64,000 nucleotides of DNA from Brevibacterium paucivorans. Its GTDB lineage: Bacteria; Actinomycetota; Actinomycetes; Actinomycetales; Brevibacteriaceae. Numbering within the stretch: the stretch's first letter is position 1; the number at the start of each line of letters is the position of its first letter. The notes below the pieces were generated by a model. That model was not told where the DNA came from, ran no database searches, and was given only the letters and a program-made list of their open reading frames with translations. Shown piece after piece: positions 26,921 to 35,696 of this stretch. The translations under genes were made by a program, and so were the position numbers. Where the stretch lies: assembly GCF_016907735.1 (NCBI RefSeq), contig NZ_JAFBCP010000001.1, positions 2,046,001 to 2,110,000 on the forward strand, written 5' to 3'.

Positions 26921-26950
26921 AGTCTACACATGCGCCACAAGCAAAAGCAA
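26921..26950 (-). promoter_or_regulatory. Candidate promoter of tRNA-Pro
   Basis: On the minus strand TTGCTT (26950-26945), an 18-base spacer and TAGACT (26926-26921) lie about 27 bases before the tRNA 5' end. The -35 box is part of a 15-base palindrome, AAAGCAATTTGCTTT (26944-26958). Confidence 0.45.
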
Positions 26951-27164
26951 TTTGCTTTGCCAGCAGGCATCTTAACTGTATATAGGTGGCGCAAATTACA
27001 CGGACGTGGGCAAAAGTGCTAGCCTTCATGTGTTCAGCTGTTTGCACTATCCACCACGATAAGCTGAGAACAGCTATGCTTGAGTGTACAACTCGAGCTG
27101 ATAACTTGAGCCGTAAATTGTGTAAGTGGTTTCTGCGGAAGCAACGCGTTATCGAGGGGGTCTG

Positions 27165-27992
27165 ATGTCTCAACCTAACCAGCCTACTGGTCAGGGCGAC
27201 TCATGGTATCAGGAGGACTCGGGCCAACAAGCTAAGAAGTTCCCGCTGGGTGGCCCAGCCAACGACAGCCCCCAGACCTCAAACGGAGCCGTTCAATCTC
27301 AGCCCGAACAGAACTCCAACCCGTTTAACCCCTTCGCAGGGCCAGGCCAGCAGGCGCCCGCACCGCAACAGGGATCCGCGCCTCAGCAAGCATCGGCTCC
27401 GCAGTACGGGTCTGCACCACAACAAGGTTCTGCACCGCAACACGGAACCACTCCAGGACAGTACGGCGGTGGCATCGAGCCACAAGTAGGATCCTCTGAC
27501 CAGGCTCCACACCAGTCGTTCGCGAGCACCCCAGCTAACCCACACAGAGGTAACCCAAACAGCAACGAACAGACCGACCAGCACCAGCCTGCGCAGTCTG
27601 CGCCTGCTCAGCAGAATGACAGCGTCCCTGGCATCTACGACCCACGCACCGGCGATGTCATGCCGGTTGCTGACCTCAACCGACTGCAGGACACCGACGC
27701 TCTGCTCGTTGTCGTATCCGGCCCGGACGCCGGCGCACAGATTCTTCTCGACACCGATGTCGTCACGGTTGGCCGTAGCCCTAATGCGGACATCTTCTTG
27801 GACGACGTTACGGTTTCACGTAAGCACGCAGAATTTGTTCGCACCCCATCAGGGTTCACCTTGCGCGACACCGGATCGCTCAACGGCACGTACGTTGGCC
27901 GCCAGCTGATCGACTCGGTGGAACTTCGCAACGGCGCTGACGTTCAGATTGGAAAATTCCGCATGATTTTCCAACAGCGCCCCCGCCAGTAA
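27165..27992 (+). CDS. GarA/OdhI-like FHA domain protein with long Q/P-rich leader
   Basis: 275 residues. The C-terminal 95 residues are an FHA phosphothreonine-binding domain with all landmarks (GRSPNADIFLDD, VSRKH, GSLNGTYV) and close resemblance to GarA/OdhI, which inhibit 2-oxoglutarate dehydrogenase and tune glutamate metabolism under kinase control. The first 180 residues are rich in Q, P, S and N, with five copies of an APQQGS-type hexapeptide at residues 66-95. The ETTS motif that kinases phosphorylate in GarA/OdhI is not visible, so control may differ. ATG 27165 follows GAGGGGG. A DUF151 nuclease follows after two bases. Confidence 0.85.
   Translation: MSQPNQPTGQGDSWYQEDSGQQAKKFPLGGPANDSPQTSNGAVQSQPEQNSNPFNPFAGPGQQAPAPQQGSAPQQASAPQYGSAPQQGSAPQHGTTPGQYGGGIEPQVGSSDQAPHQSFASTPANPHRGNPNSNEQTDQHQPAQSAPAQQNDSVPGIYDPRTGDVMPVADLNRLQDTDALLVVVSGPDAGAQILLDTDVVTVGRSPNADIFLDDVTVSRKHAEFVRTPSGFTLRDTGSLNGTYVGRQLIDSVELRNGADVQIGKFRMIFQQRPRQ
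27360..27449 (+). repeat. Five tandem 18-bp coding repeats (APQQGS-like)
   Basis: Five consecutive 18-base units encode APQQGS, APQQAS, APQYGS, APQQGS and APQHGT inside the FHA protein leader. Codons differ between units, so the repeat is conserved mainly at protein level. Confidence 0.85.
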
Positions 27993-27994
27993 CA

Positions 27995-28462
27995 GTGGTG
28001 CACATCGAAGTTGAAGTTGTGGGCATCCGTGTCGAAATGCCCGCAAATCAGCGTGTCCTCCTGCTCAAAGGAGTAGACGTACCCAAATTCTTGCCCATTT
28101 GGATCGGTGCCCAGGAGGCCAACGCGATCAGTATTGCCGAACGCGGGTGGGAACCACCTCGGCCGCTGAGCCACAACCTCTTGGTCGACATCGTTGAGGC
28201 ATTCGGAACGGAGCTGGACCGCGTGGTCATCACCCACCGCGACGGGCACACCATCCACGCCGAGCTTCGTTTAAGCGACGGCAAAGTCATTTCCGCCCGC
28301 CCTTCGGACGCCGTCGCCATGGCACTCGTCTCTCATTGCACAATTGAAACCACTCAAGAATTGCTCGACGACATCGGTATCGACGCGCCTCAGGCCGACG
28401 AAGAAGAAGTTGCACAGTTCCGCGAGTTTCTTGACCACGTGTCGCCCGAAGATTTTGACTAA
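27995..28462 (+). CDS. Bifunctional nuclease family protein (DUF151)
   Basis: 155 residues of the DUF151 family, with the opening VVHIEVEVVGIRVEMPANQRVLLLK and central GAQEANAIS segment. Plant and bacterial members have been reported to have RNase and DNase activity; the role in actinobacteria is unknown, although the gene stays beside garA. GTG 27995 (or 27998) is two to five bases after the FHA stop, so it is translated from the same message. The MerR-type genes that usually flank it in actinobacteria are absent here. Confidence 0.85.
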   Translation: MVHIEVEVVGIRVEMPANQRVLLLKGVDVPKFLPIWIGAQEANAISIAERGWEPPRPLSHNLLVDIVEAFGTELDRVVITHRDGHTIHAELRLSDGKVISARPSDAVAMALVSHCTIETTQELLDDIGIDAPQADEEEVAQFREFLDHVSPEDFD

Positions 28463-28477
28463 CTGAAGGTAGGTAAG

Positions 28478-29854
28478 TTGAACGACAACATGTTCACCGC
28501 TGCAGGGACCGTTAAAGCATCGCAAGAGACCCTTGACGGTCTGGAACGTTGGCGCGAACTTAACCCGCTACAGCAGCCCACCTACCTGGACGCCGCCGAA
28601 CTCGAAGAAGCACTCGCTGAGCTTCGACAGCAACCACCGCTGATTTTCGCCGGTGAGGCCGACGTTCTCACTCAGCACATCGCAAAAGCATCGCGCGGAG
28701 AAGCCTTCATCCTGGCTGGCGGTGACTGCGCAGAAACCTTCGCAGACGCAACCGCCGACCAAATCAGCCGTCGCGTGCAAACCATTCTGCAGATGGCAGC
28801 GATCCTCACCTACGGTGGTTCGGTTCCCGTCGTGAAAATGGGACGCATGGCCGGCCAGTTCGCAAAGCCACGTTCAGCCGAGACCGAAACCCGCGACGGC
28901 GTCACCCTGCCGTCTTATCGCGGGGACATCGTCAACTCGCACGAATTCACGGAAGAAGCCCGCAGGCACGACCCTCGACGCCTGCAGGAGGCATACAACA
29001 CCTCGGCGTCAACCTTGAACCTCATTCGCGCGTTCACCACGGGAGGGTTTGCCGACCTGCGCTTTGTCCACCAATGGAACCGCGGCTTCCTCAGCGCAAA
29101 CGAAAACTACATGCGTTACGAACGCACAGCAGCCGAAATTGACCGCGCACTGAAGTTCATGGAGGCGTGCGGAGCCGACTTCCAGAACCTCCGCTCAGTG
29201 GAATTCTTCGCAGCCCACGAAGCGCTTCTCCTCGAATACGAACGTGCGCTCACCCGTATTGACTCACGTACCGGAGAACCGTACGGGACGTCGGGGCACT
29301 TCCTGTGGATCGGGGAGCGCACACGCGACATCGACGGTGCGCACGTCGACTTCCTGTCGCGGGTCAAGAACCCTGTTGGCGTTAAGTTGGGGCCAACCGC
29401 CACAACCGATGACGCGCTGCGCCTTGCCGAAAAACTCGACCCTCACGGCACACCAGGACGCCTGACATTCATCACCCGGATGGGTGCTGAAACCGTGCGC
29501 GAACGCCTCCCAAAACTACTCGCAAGCGTTGACTTGCCCCACGTCACCTGGGTGTGCGACCCCATGCACGGCAACACCATTACCAGCTCAAACGGTTTCA
29601 AGACCCGCCGATTCGAAGACGTTATGAGCGAAGTCTCGGGCTTCTTTGACGCTCACGCCGAAGCCGGGACCATTCCCGGCGGGCTCCACATGGAACTCAC
29701 CGGAGACGACGTCACCGAGGTGATGGGTGGTGGCGCCGAAATCGACGAAGAAGGCCTGCGCCGTCGCTACGAAACGCGTGTTGACCCACGCCTCAACCAC
29801 GACCAGTCACTTGAAATGGCATTCCAAGTCGCGGAGTACCTGACGTCGCACTGA
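28478..29854 (+). CDS. aroG: 3-deoxy-7-phosphoheptulonate synthase, class II
   Basis: 458 residues of the class II (plant and mycobacterial type) DAHP synthase. The metal-binding cysteine is in AGGDCAE, followed by GRMAGQFAKPRS (phosphoenolpyruvate site) and PVGVKLGPT. It joins phosphoenolpyruvate and erythrose 4-phosphate to start aromatic amino acid synthesis. TTG 28478 follows AAGGTAGG by about six bases and is preferred; ATG 28490 is four codons downstream. It is convergent with the kinase gene, four bases apart, as in the mycobacterial aroG-pknL neighbourhood. Confidence 0.95.
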   Translation: MNDNMFTAAGTVKASQETLDGLERWRELNPLQQPTYLDAAELEEALAELRQQPPLIFAGEADVLTQHIAKASRGEAFILAGGDCAETFADATADQISRRVQTILQMAAILTYGGSVPVVKMGRMAGQFAKPRSAETETRDGVTLPSYRGDIVNSHEFTEEARRHDPRRLQEAYNTSASTLNLIRAFTTGGFADLRFVHQWNRGFLSANENYMRYERTAAEIDRALKFMEACGADFQNLRSVEFFAAHEALLLEYERALTRIDSRTGEPYGTSGHFLWIGERTRDIDGAHVDFLSRVKNPVGVKLGPTATTDDALRLAEKLDPHGTPGRLTFITRMGAETVRERLPKLLASVDLPHVTWVCDPMHGNTITSSNGFKTRRFEDVMSEVSGFFDAHAEAGTIPGGLHMELTGDDVTEVMGGGAEIDEEGLRRRYETRVDPRLNHDQSLEMAFQVAEYLTSH

Positions 29855-29858
29855 CGGA

Positions 29859-31772
29859 CTACTTGTCCTTCTTGTCGTCCTTTTTAGGTTCGTCCTTCTT
29901 TTTGTCGCCAGATTTCTTGTCATCCGCGGGCTTCTTGCCTTTAGAGATACGCAGAAGGATGAAGTCGCCGGGGTGTTTGGGCGTGCCGGGCGCAGGGTGC
30001 TGTGAGATGACGCGACCCTTTGGAACCGTGTCGTGGTACTTCTCATCGGTCCCTACGCGGAAGCCAAGCTTCAACATCTTGTGGTAAGCACTCTTGAACT
30101 CCAGGCCTTTGACGTTGGGCACGGAGATCGGCTCTTCACCCTTGGACACCGTAATGTTGACGGACTCCGAACGTTCGACCTTGTCGCCGGGCTTGCGGGA
30201 CTGTTCGATCACTTCGCCCTTAGGCGAGTCGGAGTATGTGTCCTCAACGTTGCCAATGGTGATGCCGGCCTTTTCGGCTTCCTTTTCCGCGTCGTTACGC
30301 TTGAGCCCCGTGAGCGTGGGAACCGCGACCAGGTCCTTACCCTTCGAGACGACGAGCGTGACGGTGCCACCCGGTTCCACCTGACTTCCCGGGGCCGGGT
30401 GGGTTTCCAAAATCCTGCCGGCAGGCACCTCGGAACTGAACTTCTGGGTGATCGCGACGGTCAAACCCGCCGATTCGATCATGTGCTGCGCGTCCGACTG
30501 TTCAACACCGGTAGCAATTGCGGGCACTTCCTTAGGTGCGTCCGTGTTCTGCCGGTTCCACACGATTCCGGACGCGACCAACACCAGGATGGCCGCTGCT
30601 GCGATGAGCGCGAAAATGGTGCGGCGTCGGCGTGCGACGCGGGGGTTGGGCGCCGAGGCGGTCGCCGGCTCTGGGCGTGAGCCTGCGCCTTTGTCATGTG
30701 CGCCTTTGTCTTCTGCGCCTTCCTCCATGTCTGCCGTGTGAACCACGGTGGTGGGGGAGAGCGTCTCGGCACCGTCGTCCTGCGCCTGGCTCTGTTCCGC
30801 TTTGTCCTCATCTACGTCGTCGCTGACCAGAGGCTGTTCGTTGGGGCGTTGAATCGGGTCGGAGGACTCGACATCGGCGGTCGCGGTGATGACCGGCGCC
30901 GACGCATCCACGGGTTCCGACGAACCAAAGTCGAGTTCCTCGTCGCTGAGCTCAGCGCGCGCCTCGTTGAGTGCGTCCCTAAACGCTCGCGCAGATTCGG
31001 GTCGGTCCTCCGGTTCAGGGGACGTTGCCCACAACACCAGAGCGTCGATCGCAGGAGGTAGGCCCGGGAGGGCTTCGCTAGGGGCGGGAACTCTGTCGTG
31101 AACGTGCCGATAGGCCACCTGAATGGGCACTTCGTCGGTGTATGGCTGGGACCCGGTGAGCATTTCGTAGAGCATGATGCCCAGCGTGTACAGGTCCGTG
31201 CGCGCGTCGGCCCCAGCCCGCGTGACAAGTTCCGGTGCGACGTACCCCACCGTTCCGATCAGGGTTTTTGTAGTCGTCGCTGTGGTGACCGCACGGGCCA
31301 GACCAAAGTCGGTGAGTTTAATTTTGCCGTCGGTGCCCAACAGAACATTGTCCGGTTTGAGGTCACGGTGAATCATGCCTGCGTCGTGAACGGCTTCGAG
31401 GGCTGCCAAAATTGCGTTGCTGACAACGATCGCCTGCCGAGGTGTGAGCTTACCCCGGTGCCGAAGCTCCTTGCGAAGTGTTACGGATTCGAGGTACTCC
31501 ATCACCAAGTAGACGACGTCCCCGTCGCGTCCTTGGTCGGTGACCGAGATGAGGTTGGGGTGTTCGAGCCGCGACGCGTTCATGGCTTCGCGCTCGAACC
31601 GTTCCACGAATGACGCATCCGTCGCCAAGTGCGGGTGCATGACCTTGATGGCGATCTGCCGGTCCGTGGTCAGATCGGTGCCCAGGTACACCATGGCCAT
31701 GCCACCGCGCGCGATTTTGTCATCGACGCGGTAGCGCTTGTTGAGGACCGTCCCTACGAGCGGGTCTTTCAC
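29859..31772 (-). CDS. pknL: PknL-locus Ser/Thr kinase with three PASTA domains
   Basis: 637 residues. Kinase domain 14-275: glycine loop GGMAMVYLG, catalytic lysine K43, HRDLKPDN, DFG and a threonine-rich activation loop (TTATTTKTLIGT). A charged linker is followed by one membrane helix (about 395-415, FALIAAAAILVLVASGIVW) and three extracellular PASTA repeats that bind peptidoglycan stems, with a lysine/aspartate-rich tail. GTG 31772 overlaps the stop of the LysM gene (GTGA); a longer frame runs upstream inside that gene and is not used. Synteny with aroG, an Rv2175c homologue and polyprenyl synthase marks it as the PknL locus kinase. Confidence 0.93.
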   Translation of the reverse strand: MKDPLVGTVLNKRYRVDDKIARGGMAMVYLGTDLTTDRQIAIKVMHPHLATDASFVERFEREAMNASRLEHPNLISVTDQGRDGDVVYLVMEYLESVTLRKELRHRGKLTPRQAIVVSNAILAALEAVHDAGMIHRDLKPDNVLLGTDGKIKLTDFGLARAVTTATTTKTLIGTVGYVAPELVTRAGADARTDLYTLGIMLYEMLTGSQPYTDEVPIQVAYRHVHDRVPAPSEALPGLPPAIDALVLWATSPEPEDRPESARAFRDALNEARAELSDEELDFGSSEPVDASAPVITATADVESSDPIQRPNEQPLVSDDVDEDKAEQSQAQDDGAETLSPTTVVHTADMEEGAEDKGAHDKGAGSRPEPATASAPNPRVARRRRTIFALIAAAAILVLVASGIVWNRQNTDAPKEVPAIATGVEQSDAQHMIESAGLTVAITQKFSSEVPAGRILETHPAPGSQVEPGGTVTLVVSKGKDLVAVPTLTGLKRNDAEKEAEKAGITIGNVEDTYSDSPKGEVIEQSRKPGDKVERSESVNITVSKGEEPISVPNVKGLEFKSAYHKMLKLGFRVGTDEKYHDTVPKGRVISQHPAPGTPKHPGDFILLRISKGKKPADDKKSGDKKKDEPKKDDKKDK

Positions 31773-32869
31773 TGCGCACCGTCCGTAGAAGATTCGCCGA
31801 GGTGGTTGCCCGGTGACTGCGTAGATCCGGTTGTCGCGAACCGGTCGGCGAGCACTTGAACAGCACGTACAAACGCGCGCGTATCGGGTGCGAGTCCATG
31901 AGCTTCGATGCTGGCCGCGCCTTGATAGTACGCGGCGATTGCCGCCGGTACGGATTCGGTTGACCGAATGAGCGACCTGAGGATGACCAGCCCCGCCACG
32001 ATATTGTCGGCAGGGTCGGTGATGTTGAGGTGACGTCCTGCCAGGGATGAAGCCCACATTCCCGCTCGTGGCGTGACTTGCATGATGCCTATCGCGTTGA
32101 CAGGGGAGACGGTCCGGTGGTTGAGCCCGGACTCCTGGGTCGCGATCGCAAGCCCCAAGTGCGGGCTCACCCCGATCTCAGAGGCCAAGCGTGTGAGTGT
32201 TTTGTACACCCAGTCTCGGCGCGGTGCTGGGCGGGTCGAAAGCACCCACTTGTTAAAACGGGCAGCTTCGACAACGTGTTCGGGATACGGCTCGTCACCG
32301 TGGCGGGTAGGAAGTTTAGGTAGACGCTGGTCGACGGCAGGACGGGTCCTGCCAGATGTGGCTCCCGAACCCTGCAACATGAGTAGCTCGCCTACCACAA
32401 TGTGTTGGCTGGTCATCGCGTTGGCACGCATGAGAGCGCCAACGGTGGTCGAGTATTTCAGCGCGATCGATTCGAGCGAATCTCCCGGGCACACGCGGTG
32501 AGAGGCCGGCGGGGGAGCAACGTTCTTTTCTGGCAGAGACAGAATCTGGCCGGGACGTACCGCTCCTCCAGTCAGGTTGTTCAATTCCACGAGCGCGGGA
32601 ATCGATACCCCGTGTTTCTTCGCGATGCTGAGTACCGTATCTGAAGTTTTGACCCGGTAGGTGCGTCCCCCGTGCGTGACGGGGACGGCCTCGGTCAGGG
32701 TACCCGAGGTGAATCCCGGCGCGTCGTCAATGAGGGGGCGCTCTTCATAGCGTTCAGGAAGTGTGCGCGGCTGTTCGTGTTCCCGCTGGAGCAGAGCCTC
32801 GACCTCGAGCGCATCGGCACCTGGGTGCGTGCGCGGAGGTCGTTGGCGCGACGTGCGGAAATTGGTCAT
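31769..32869 (-). CDS. LysM and lytic-transglycosylase-like (SLT) protein
   Basis: 366 residues. Two LysM domains (about 50-95 and 103-147) bind glycan; the C-terminal SLT-like domain has the catalytic-glutamate context ATQESGLNHRT and NAIGIMQVTP. Such enzymes cut peptidoglycan glycan strands. No signal peptide or membrane helix is visible in the N-terminus, which is charged and proline-rich, so export is unexplained. ATG 32869 follows CCGGAG; an upstream TTG-type extension is less likely. The stop overlaps the kinase start, so wall sensor and wall enzyme are made from one message. Confidence 0.85.
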   Translation of the reverse strand: MTNFRTSRQRPPRTHPGADALEVEALLQREHEQPRTLPERYEERPLIDDAPGFTSGTLTEAVPVTHGGRTYRVKTSDTVLSIAKKHGVSIPALVELNNLTGGAVRPGQILSLPEKNVAPPPASHRVCPGDSLESIALKYSTTVGALMRANAMTSQHIVVGELLMLQGSGATSGRTRPAVDQRLPKLPTRHGDEPYPEHVVEAARFNKWVLSTRPAPRRDWVYKTLTRLASEIGVSPHLGLAIATQESGLNHRTVSPVNAIGIMQVTPRAGMWASSLAGRHLNITDPADNIVAGLVILRSLIRSTESVPAAIAAYYQGAASIEAHGLAPDTRAFVRAVQVLADRFATTGSTQSPGNHLGESSTDGAQ

Positions 32870-32938
32870 GAAAAATGCTCCGGGGGAAGACGGGTTTCGC
32901 ACCTCCAGATTAGTTGCGGCCATCCATGTTTAGGTGGG

Positions 32939-32967
32939 TTTGCAGTGCGGCGTGTCGCAAGTACTCT
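32939..32967 (+). promoter_or_regulatory. Leaderless promoter of the Rv2175c-like gene
   Basis: TTGCAG (32939-32944), 17 bases, TACTCT (32962-32967), then only six bases to ATG 32974. No ribosome binding site is present, so the message should begin at or next to the start codon. Confidence 0.6.
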
Positions 32968-32973
32968 TAAACC

Positions 32974-33306
32974 ATGACTGTTGACACATGGCTCACGCGT
33001 GAAGAAGTTGCCCAGCTTCTGGGCGTCACCCCGTCGAAAGTGCGTCGCCTGCTGGAGGACCGGTATGTGTGCGGAGTCAAAGATGGGCACGTGATGAAGA
33101 TTCCGGAACTGTTCTTCAAGGACAGCGAACCGGTTCCTGCTTTGCGCGGAACCATCACGCTTTTAGACGACGCAGGGATGGACGATCACCAAATCATCCA
33201 GTGGCTGTTCACTGATGATGAGACGCTTCCCGGTCGCCCCATCGACCACCTGCGCAAAGGCGCTAAATCAGAAGTGCGCCGCCGTGCGCAAGCGCTTGCG
33301 CTGTAG
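32974..33306 (+). CDS. Rv2175c-like DNA-binding protein
   Basis: 110 residues. An N-terminal winged helix-turn-helix (WLTREEVAQLLGVTPSKVRRLLED, about 5-28) is followed by the tail domain of the Rv2175c family (DHQIIQWLFTDDE and PIDHLRKG). In mycobacteria this protein binds DNA and is phosphorylated by the neighbouring kinase PknL. Here it diverges from the kinase operon by about 100 bases, which supports the same partnership. Target genes are not known from the sequence. Confidence 0.88.
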   Translation: MTVDTWLTREEVAQLLGVTPSKVRRLLEDRYVCGVKDGHVMKIPELFFKDSEPVPALRGTITLLDDAGMDDHQIIQWLFTDDETLPGRPIDHLRKGAKSEVRRRAQALAL

Positions 33307-33311
33307 AGCTT

Positions 33312-34376
33312 TTACGTATCTCTGCGCGTGAGCCGGTTGGCGTAGGCGCGCAACAACTCCAGATCATTCGAGCTCACTCCGTGCTCACCCAGGGCGTCCA
33401 GCGCGACGAACGCGTCCTGGAGCTTCGAATCAATCAGGTCTTCGTGTTCGCGTTTCGCACCGCACTGATCCAGGAGCTCAATCATGCGACCGGTGTCGGA
33501 GTCGGTTCCCAAGCGCTCACGGAACCACTGGGCGTCGTCATCGTTCATGCGTGCCAACGCCAACCCCACTAGGACGGTCTTCTTCCCTTCAACAAGATCA
33601 TCACCCGCAGGTTTGCCGGTCGCCTGCGGATCACCAAACACGCCCAGCTCATCGTCACGCAGCTGAAACGCCTGCCCCAACGGCAAAGTGAAAGCCGAAA
33701 GAGCGCGCACAAACTCTGGTTTGGCACCCGCTAAGCGCGCGCCCAATTCAAAGGGCTGTTCAACCGAATACTTCGCGGACTTGTACGTGAGCACTTCCAT
33801 GGCCCGGTCCACGATCTGTGCGTCTGGTACCGGGGCCGCCTGGATACGAATATCCAAGTATTGCCCCAGCATGACATCGCGACGAAACGCGTCGTGCGTG
33901 GCCCGGACATGGGAATCGGCCACCTCCAAACCGGAGGCAGTGAACAACTGCTCGGACAACCCCAGGCACACGTCACCTGCAATAATTGCGGCATTGATTC
34001 CGAAGCTCCGCGCATCGCCTCCGAACCCTTCGTCACTGTGCATGTGAGAAAAGAACGCGTGGGTAGACGGGTTCCCACGGCGCGTATCCGAGTTGTCAAT
34101 AATGTCGTCGTGTATGAGAGCAGCCGCGTGAAGAAGCTCAACACTGGCAGCCACATGGACAATTCCAGGATGTGTGCCACCCGCCAGTTGGTAACCCCAC
34201 CACGTTGCCAGAGCGCGGATCCGTTTTCCGCCCACGCAGAACGCGCGAATCGGGTCGGTAAGTTCAGAAGCCACAGGCGACAAACCGGCCAGTTCATCAG
34301 CGAACGTGCCAAGTTCCTGTTCCAAAACAGCGTCGACGTGGGCAATAATGTCCGCAGGCTGATGTAACCGATCCAT
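33312..34376 (-). CDS. idsA: Polyprenyl (geranylgeranyl-type) diphosphate synthase
   Basis: 354 residues. The first aspartate-rich motif is DDIIDNSDTRRG and the second is QLRDDELGVFGD; GGKRIRALATWWG near residue 70 is the start of the trans-prenyltransferase fold. It condenses isopentenyl diphosphate with allylic diphosphates; chain length is not certain. ATG 34376 is selected: the frame stays open another 93 codons upstream, but that part overlaps dinB and has no family features. TTGCGG and TAGGCT on the minus strand place a leaderless start seven bases before the ATG. Confidence 0.9.
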   Translation of the reverse strand: MDRLHQPADIIAHVDAVLEQELGTFADELAGLSPVASELTDPIRAFCVGGKRIRALATWWGYQLAGGTHPGIVHVAASVELLHAAALIHDDIIDNSDTRRGNPSTHAFFSHMHSDEGFGGDARSFGINAAIIAGDVCLGLSEQLFTASGLEVADSHVRATHDAFRRDVMLGQYLDIRIQAAPVPDAQIVDRAMEVLTYKSAKYSVEQPFELGARLAGAKPEFVRALSAFTLPLGQAFQLRDDELGVFGDPQATGKPAGDDLVEGKKTVLVGLALARMNDDDAQWFRERLGTDSDTGRMIELLDQCGAKREHEDLIDSKLQDAFVALDALGEHGVSSNDLELLRAYANRLTRRDT

Positions 34377-34383
34377 GCCTGCA

Positions 34384-34411
34384 AGCCTACAGGGGGAAGT
34401 GTGAGCCGCAA
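34384..34411 (-). promoter_or_regulatory. Candidate leaderless promoter of the polyprenyl synthase gene
   Basis: On the minus strand TTGCGG (34411-34406), 16 bases and TAGGCT (34389-34384) end seven bases before ATG 34376. The -35 lies inside the first codons of the divergent dinB. Confidence 0.4.
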
Positions 34412-35681
34412 GCAACTCGCCCGGTCTGGTGGGGACCTGTCCACGCTGTCCGGTGACGACACCGGGTGTACCACCCTGCATGTGGACATGGACTCCTTCT
34501 TTGTGTCCGTTGAGCTCTTGGATCGCCCGGATCTCAAAGGCGCCGAGGTGATTGTGGGCGGCCGCGCAGGTCGCGGCGTCGTGGTGTCGGCTTCCTATGA
34601 AGCGCGCGCATACGGTGTCTACGCGGGTATGCCCATGAGTAGGGCGCTCGCCCAATGCCCTTCAGCGGTCGTGATTCCGCCGTCCCGTGGCCTGTATTCG
34701 CAGTATTCCGCCCGGGTTTTCGACATTCTGAAAACCTTTACCAACGAAGTGCATCAAGTGAGCGTCGACGAGGCGTACATCGACGTCGCCTCGGCTGTGC
34801 GCAGACTGGGGCGACCGGGCGTGATCGCGCAGAGTATGCGCGCGCAGATCCGTGAGGCCACAGGGCTTGCTGCGTCAATTGGTGTCGCTCATTCACGTGT
34901 GGTCGCAAAAATGGCGTCCGCGCGGGCCAAACCCGATGGCATGCTCGTTGTTCCGCGTGCCCAAGTGGCACAGTTTCTTCACGACATGCCCGTTGAAGCA
35001 ATCCCCGGTGTAGGGGGTAAGACCCAAGACAAACTGGCACGGTACGGAATCACTACGATCGGTCAGCTTGCTGCGTGCTCACCCGATTGGCTCAACGCCC
35101 GCTTTGGTGCCCATGGAAAAGGCCTCTACGCATCTGCTCACGGTGAAGATTCGCGTGACCCCAACAGAGTCCGCGACCACTCGATCAGCGCAGAACACAC
35201 CTTTCCAGCCGACATTTTCTCCATCGACGAGCTTGAACTCGAACTCATCCGTTTGGCCGACACCGTGGCGAGCCGGGTGCGCAAAGAAGGCAAAGCGGCC
35301 CGCACCGTGAGCCTGAAATACCGAACCGCGGACTTCTCCACCTTCACCCGGTCTGTGACTCTGTCAGCCCCCAGCGACGTCGCCAGCGAGTTCCGAGACG
35401 CGCTCCTCCCTGCACTCCGCACCTTGCACACACGGGGAACTGGAGTGCGCCTGCTGGGCGTGCGCGCGGCCGACCTCAACGACCTCGGCGAGGTTGGTAG
35501 GCAAGCAACGCTGGAGAATACGGACTCAGGAAAGCGGGACTCGGAGATCGCGTTAGACGCCGTTCGCAACCGTTTTGGGAGCGGGGCGATTTCACGCGCG
35601 TCGCTCATTCGCAACAATCCTGACAAAACCCATGACGCACCTGCGCACAAGACCGACTATGATAGTGATACCGAGCTTTGA
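34401..35681 (+). CDS. dinB: DNA polymerase IV (Y family)
   Basis: 426 residues. The Y-family active site shows LHVDMDSFFVSVE (about 29-41) and SVDEAYID (about 120), followed by a helix-hairpin-helix segment (PGVGGKTQDKL) and little-finger domain. It performs error-prone translesion synthesis. GTG 34401 follows AGGGGGAAG. Its start is 24 bases from the divergent prenyl synthase start. No LexA box of the classical form was recognised in this very short gap. The C-terminal tail could hold a clamp-binding peptide but none is obvious. Confidence 0.93.
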   Translation: MSRKQLARSGGDLSTLSGDDTGCTTLHVDMDSFFVSVELLDRPDLKGAEVIVGGRAGRGVVVSASYEARAYGVYAGMPMSRALAQCPSAVVIPPSRGLYSQYSARVFDILKTFTNEVHQVSVDEAYIDVASAVRRLGRPGVIAQSMRAQIREATGLAASIGVAHSRVVAKMASARAKPDGMLVVPRAQVAQFLHDMPVEAIPGVGGKTQDKLARYGITTIGQLAACSPDWLNARFGAHGKGLYASAHGEDSRDPNRVRDHSISAEHTFPADIFSIDELELELIRLADTVASRVRKEGKAARTVSLKYRTADFSTFTRSVTLSAPSDVASEFRDALLPALRTLHTRGTGVRLLGVRAADLNDLGEVGRQATLENTDSGKRDSEIALDAVRNRFGSGAISRASLIRNNPDKTHDAPAHKTDYDSDTEL

Positions 35682-35696
35682 AATGGGGGATTTGTG

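Noticed and set aside
26826-27173. 115-codon minus-strand frame covering tRNA-Pro
   Set aside because: It contains the complete tRNA and an AT-rich intergenic region; the tRNA explains the conserved part.
27360-27449. CRISPR-like regular repeat
   Set aside because: The 18-bp units are adjoining, have no spacers and encode an in-frame APQQGS repeat. No CRISPR array or cas gene is seen anywhere in the window.
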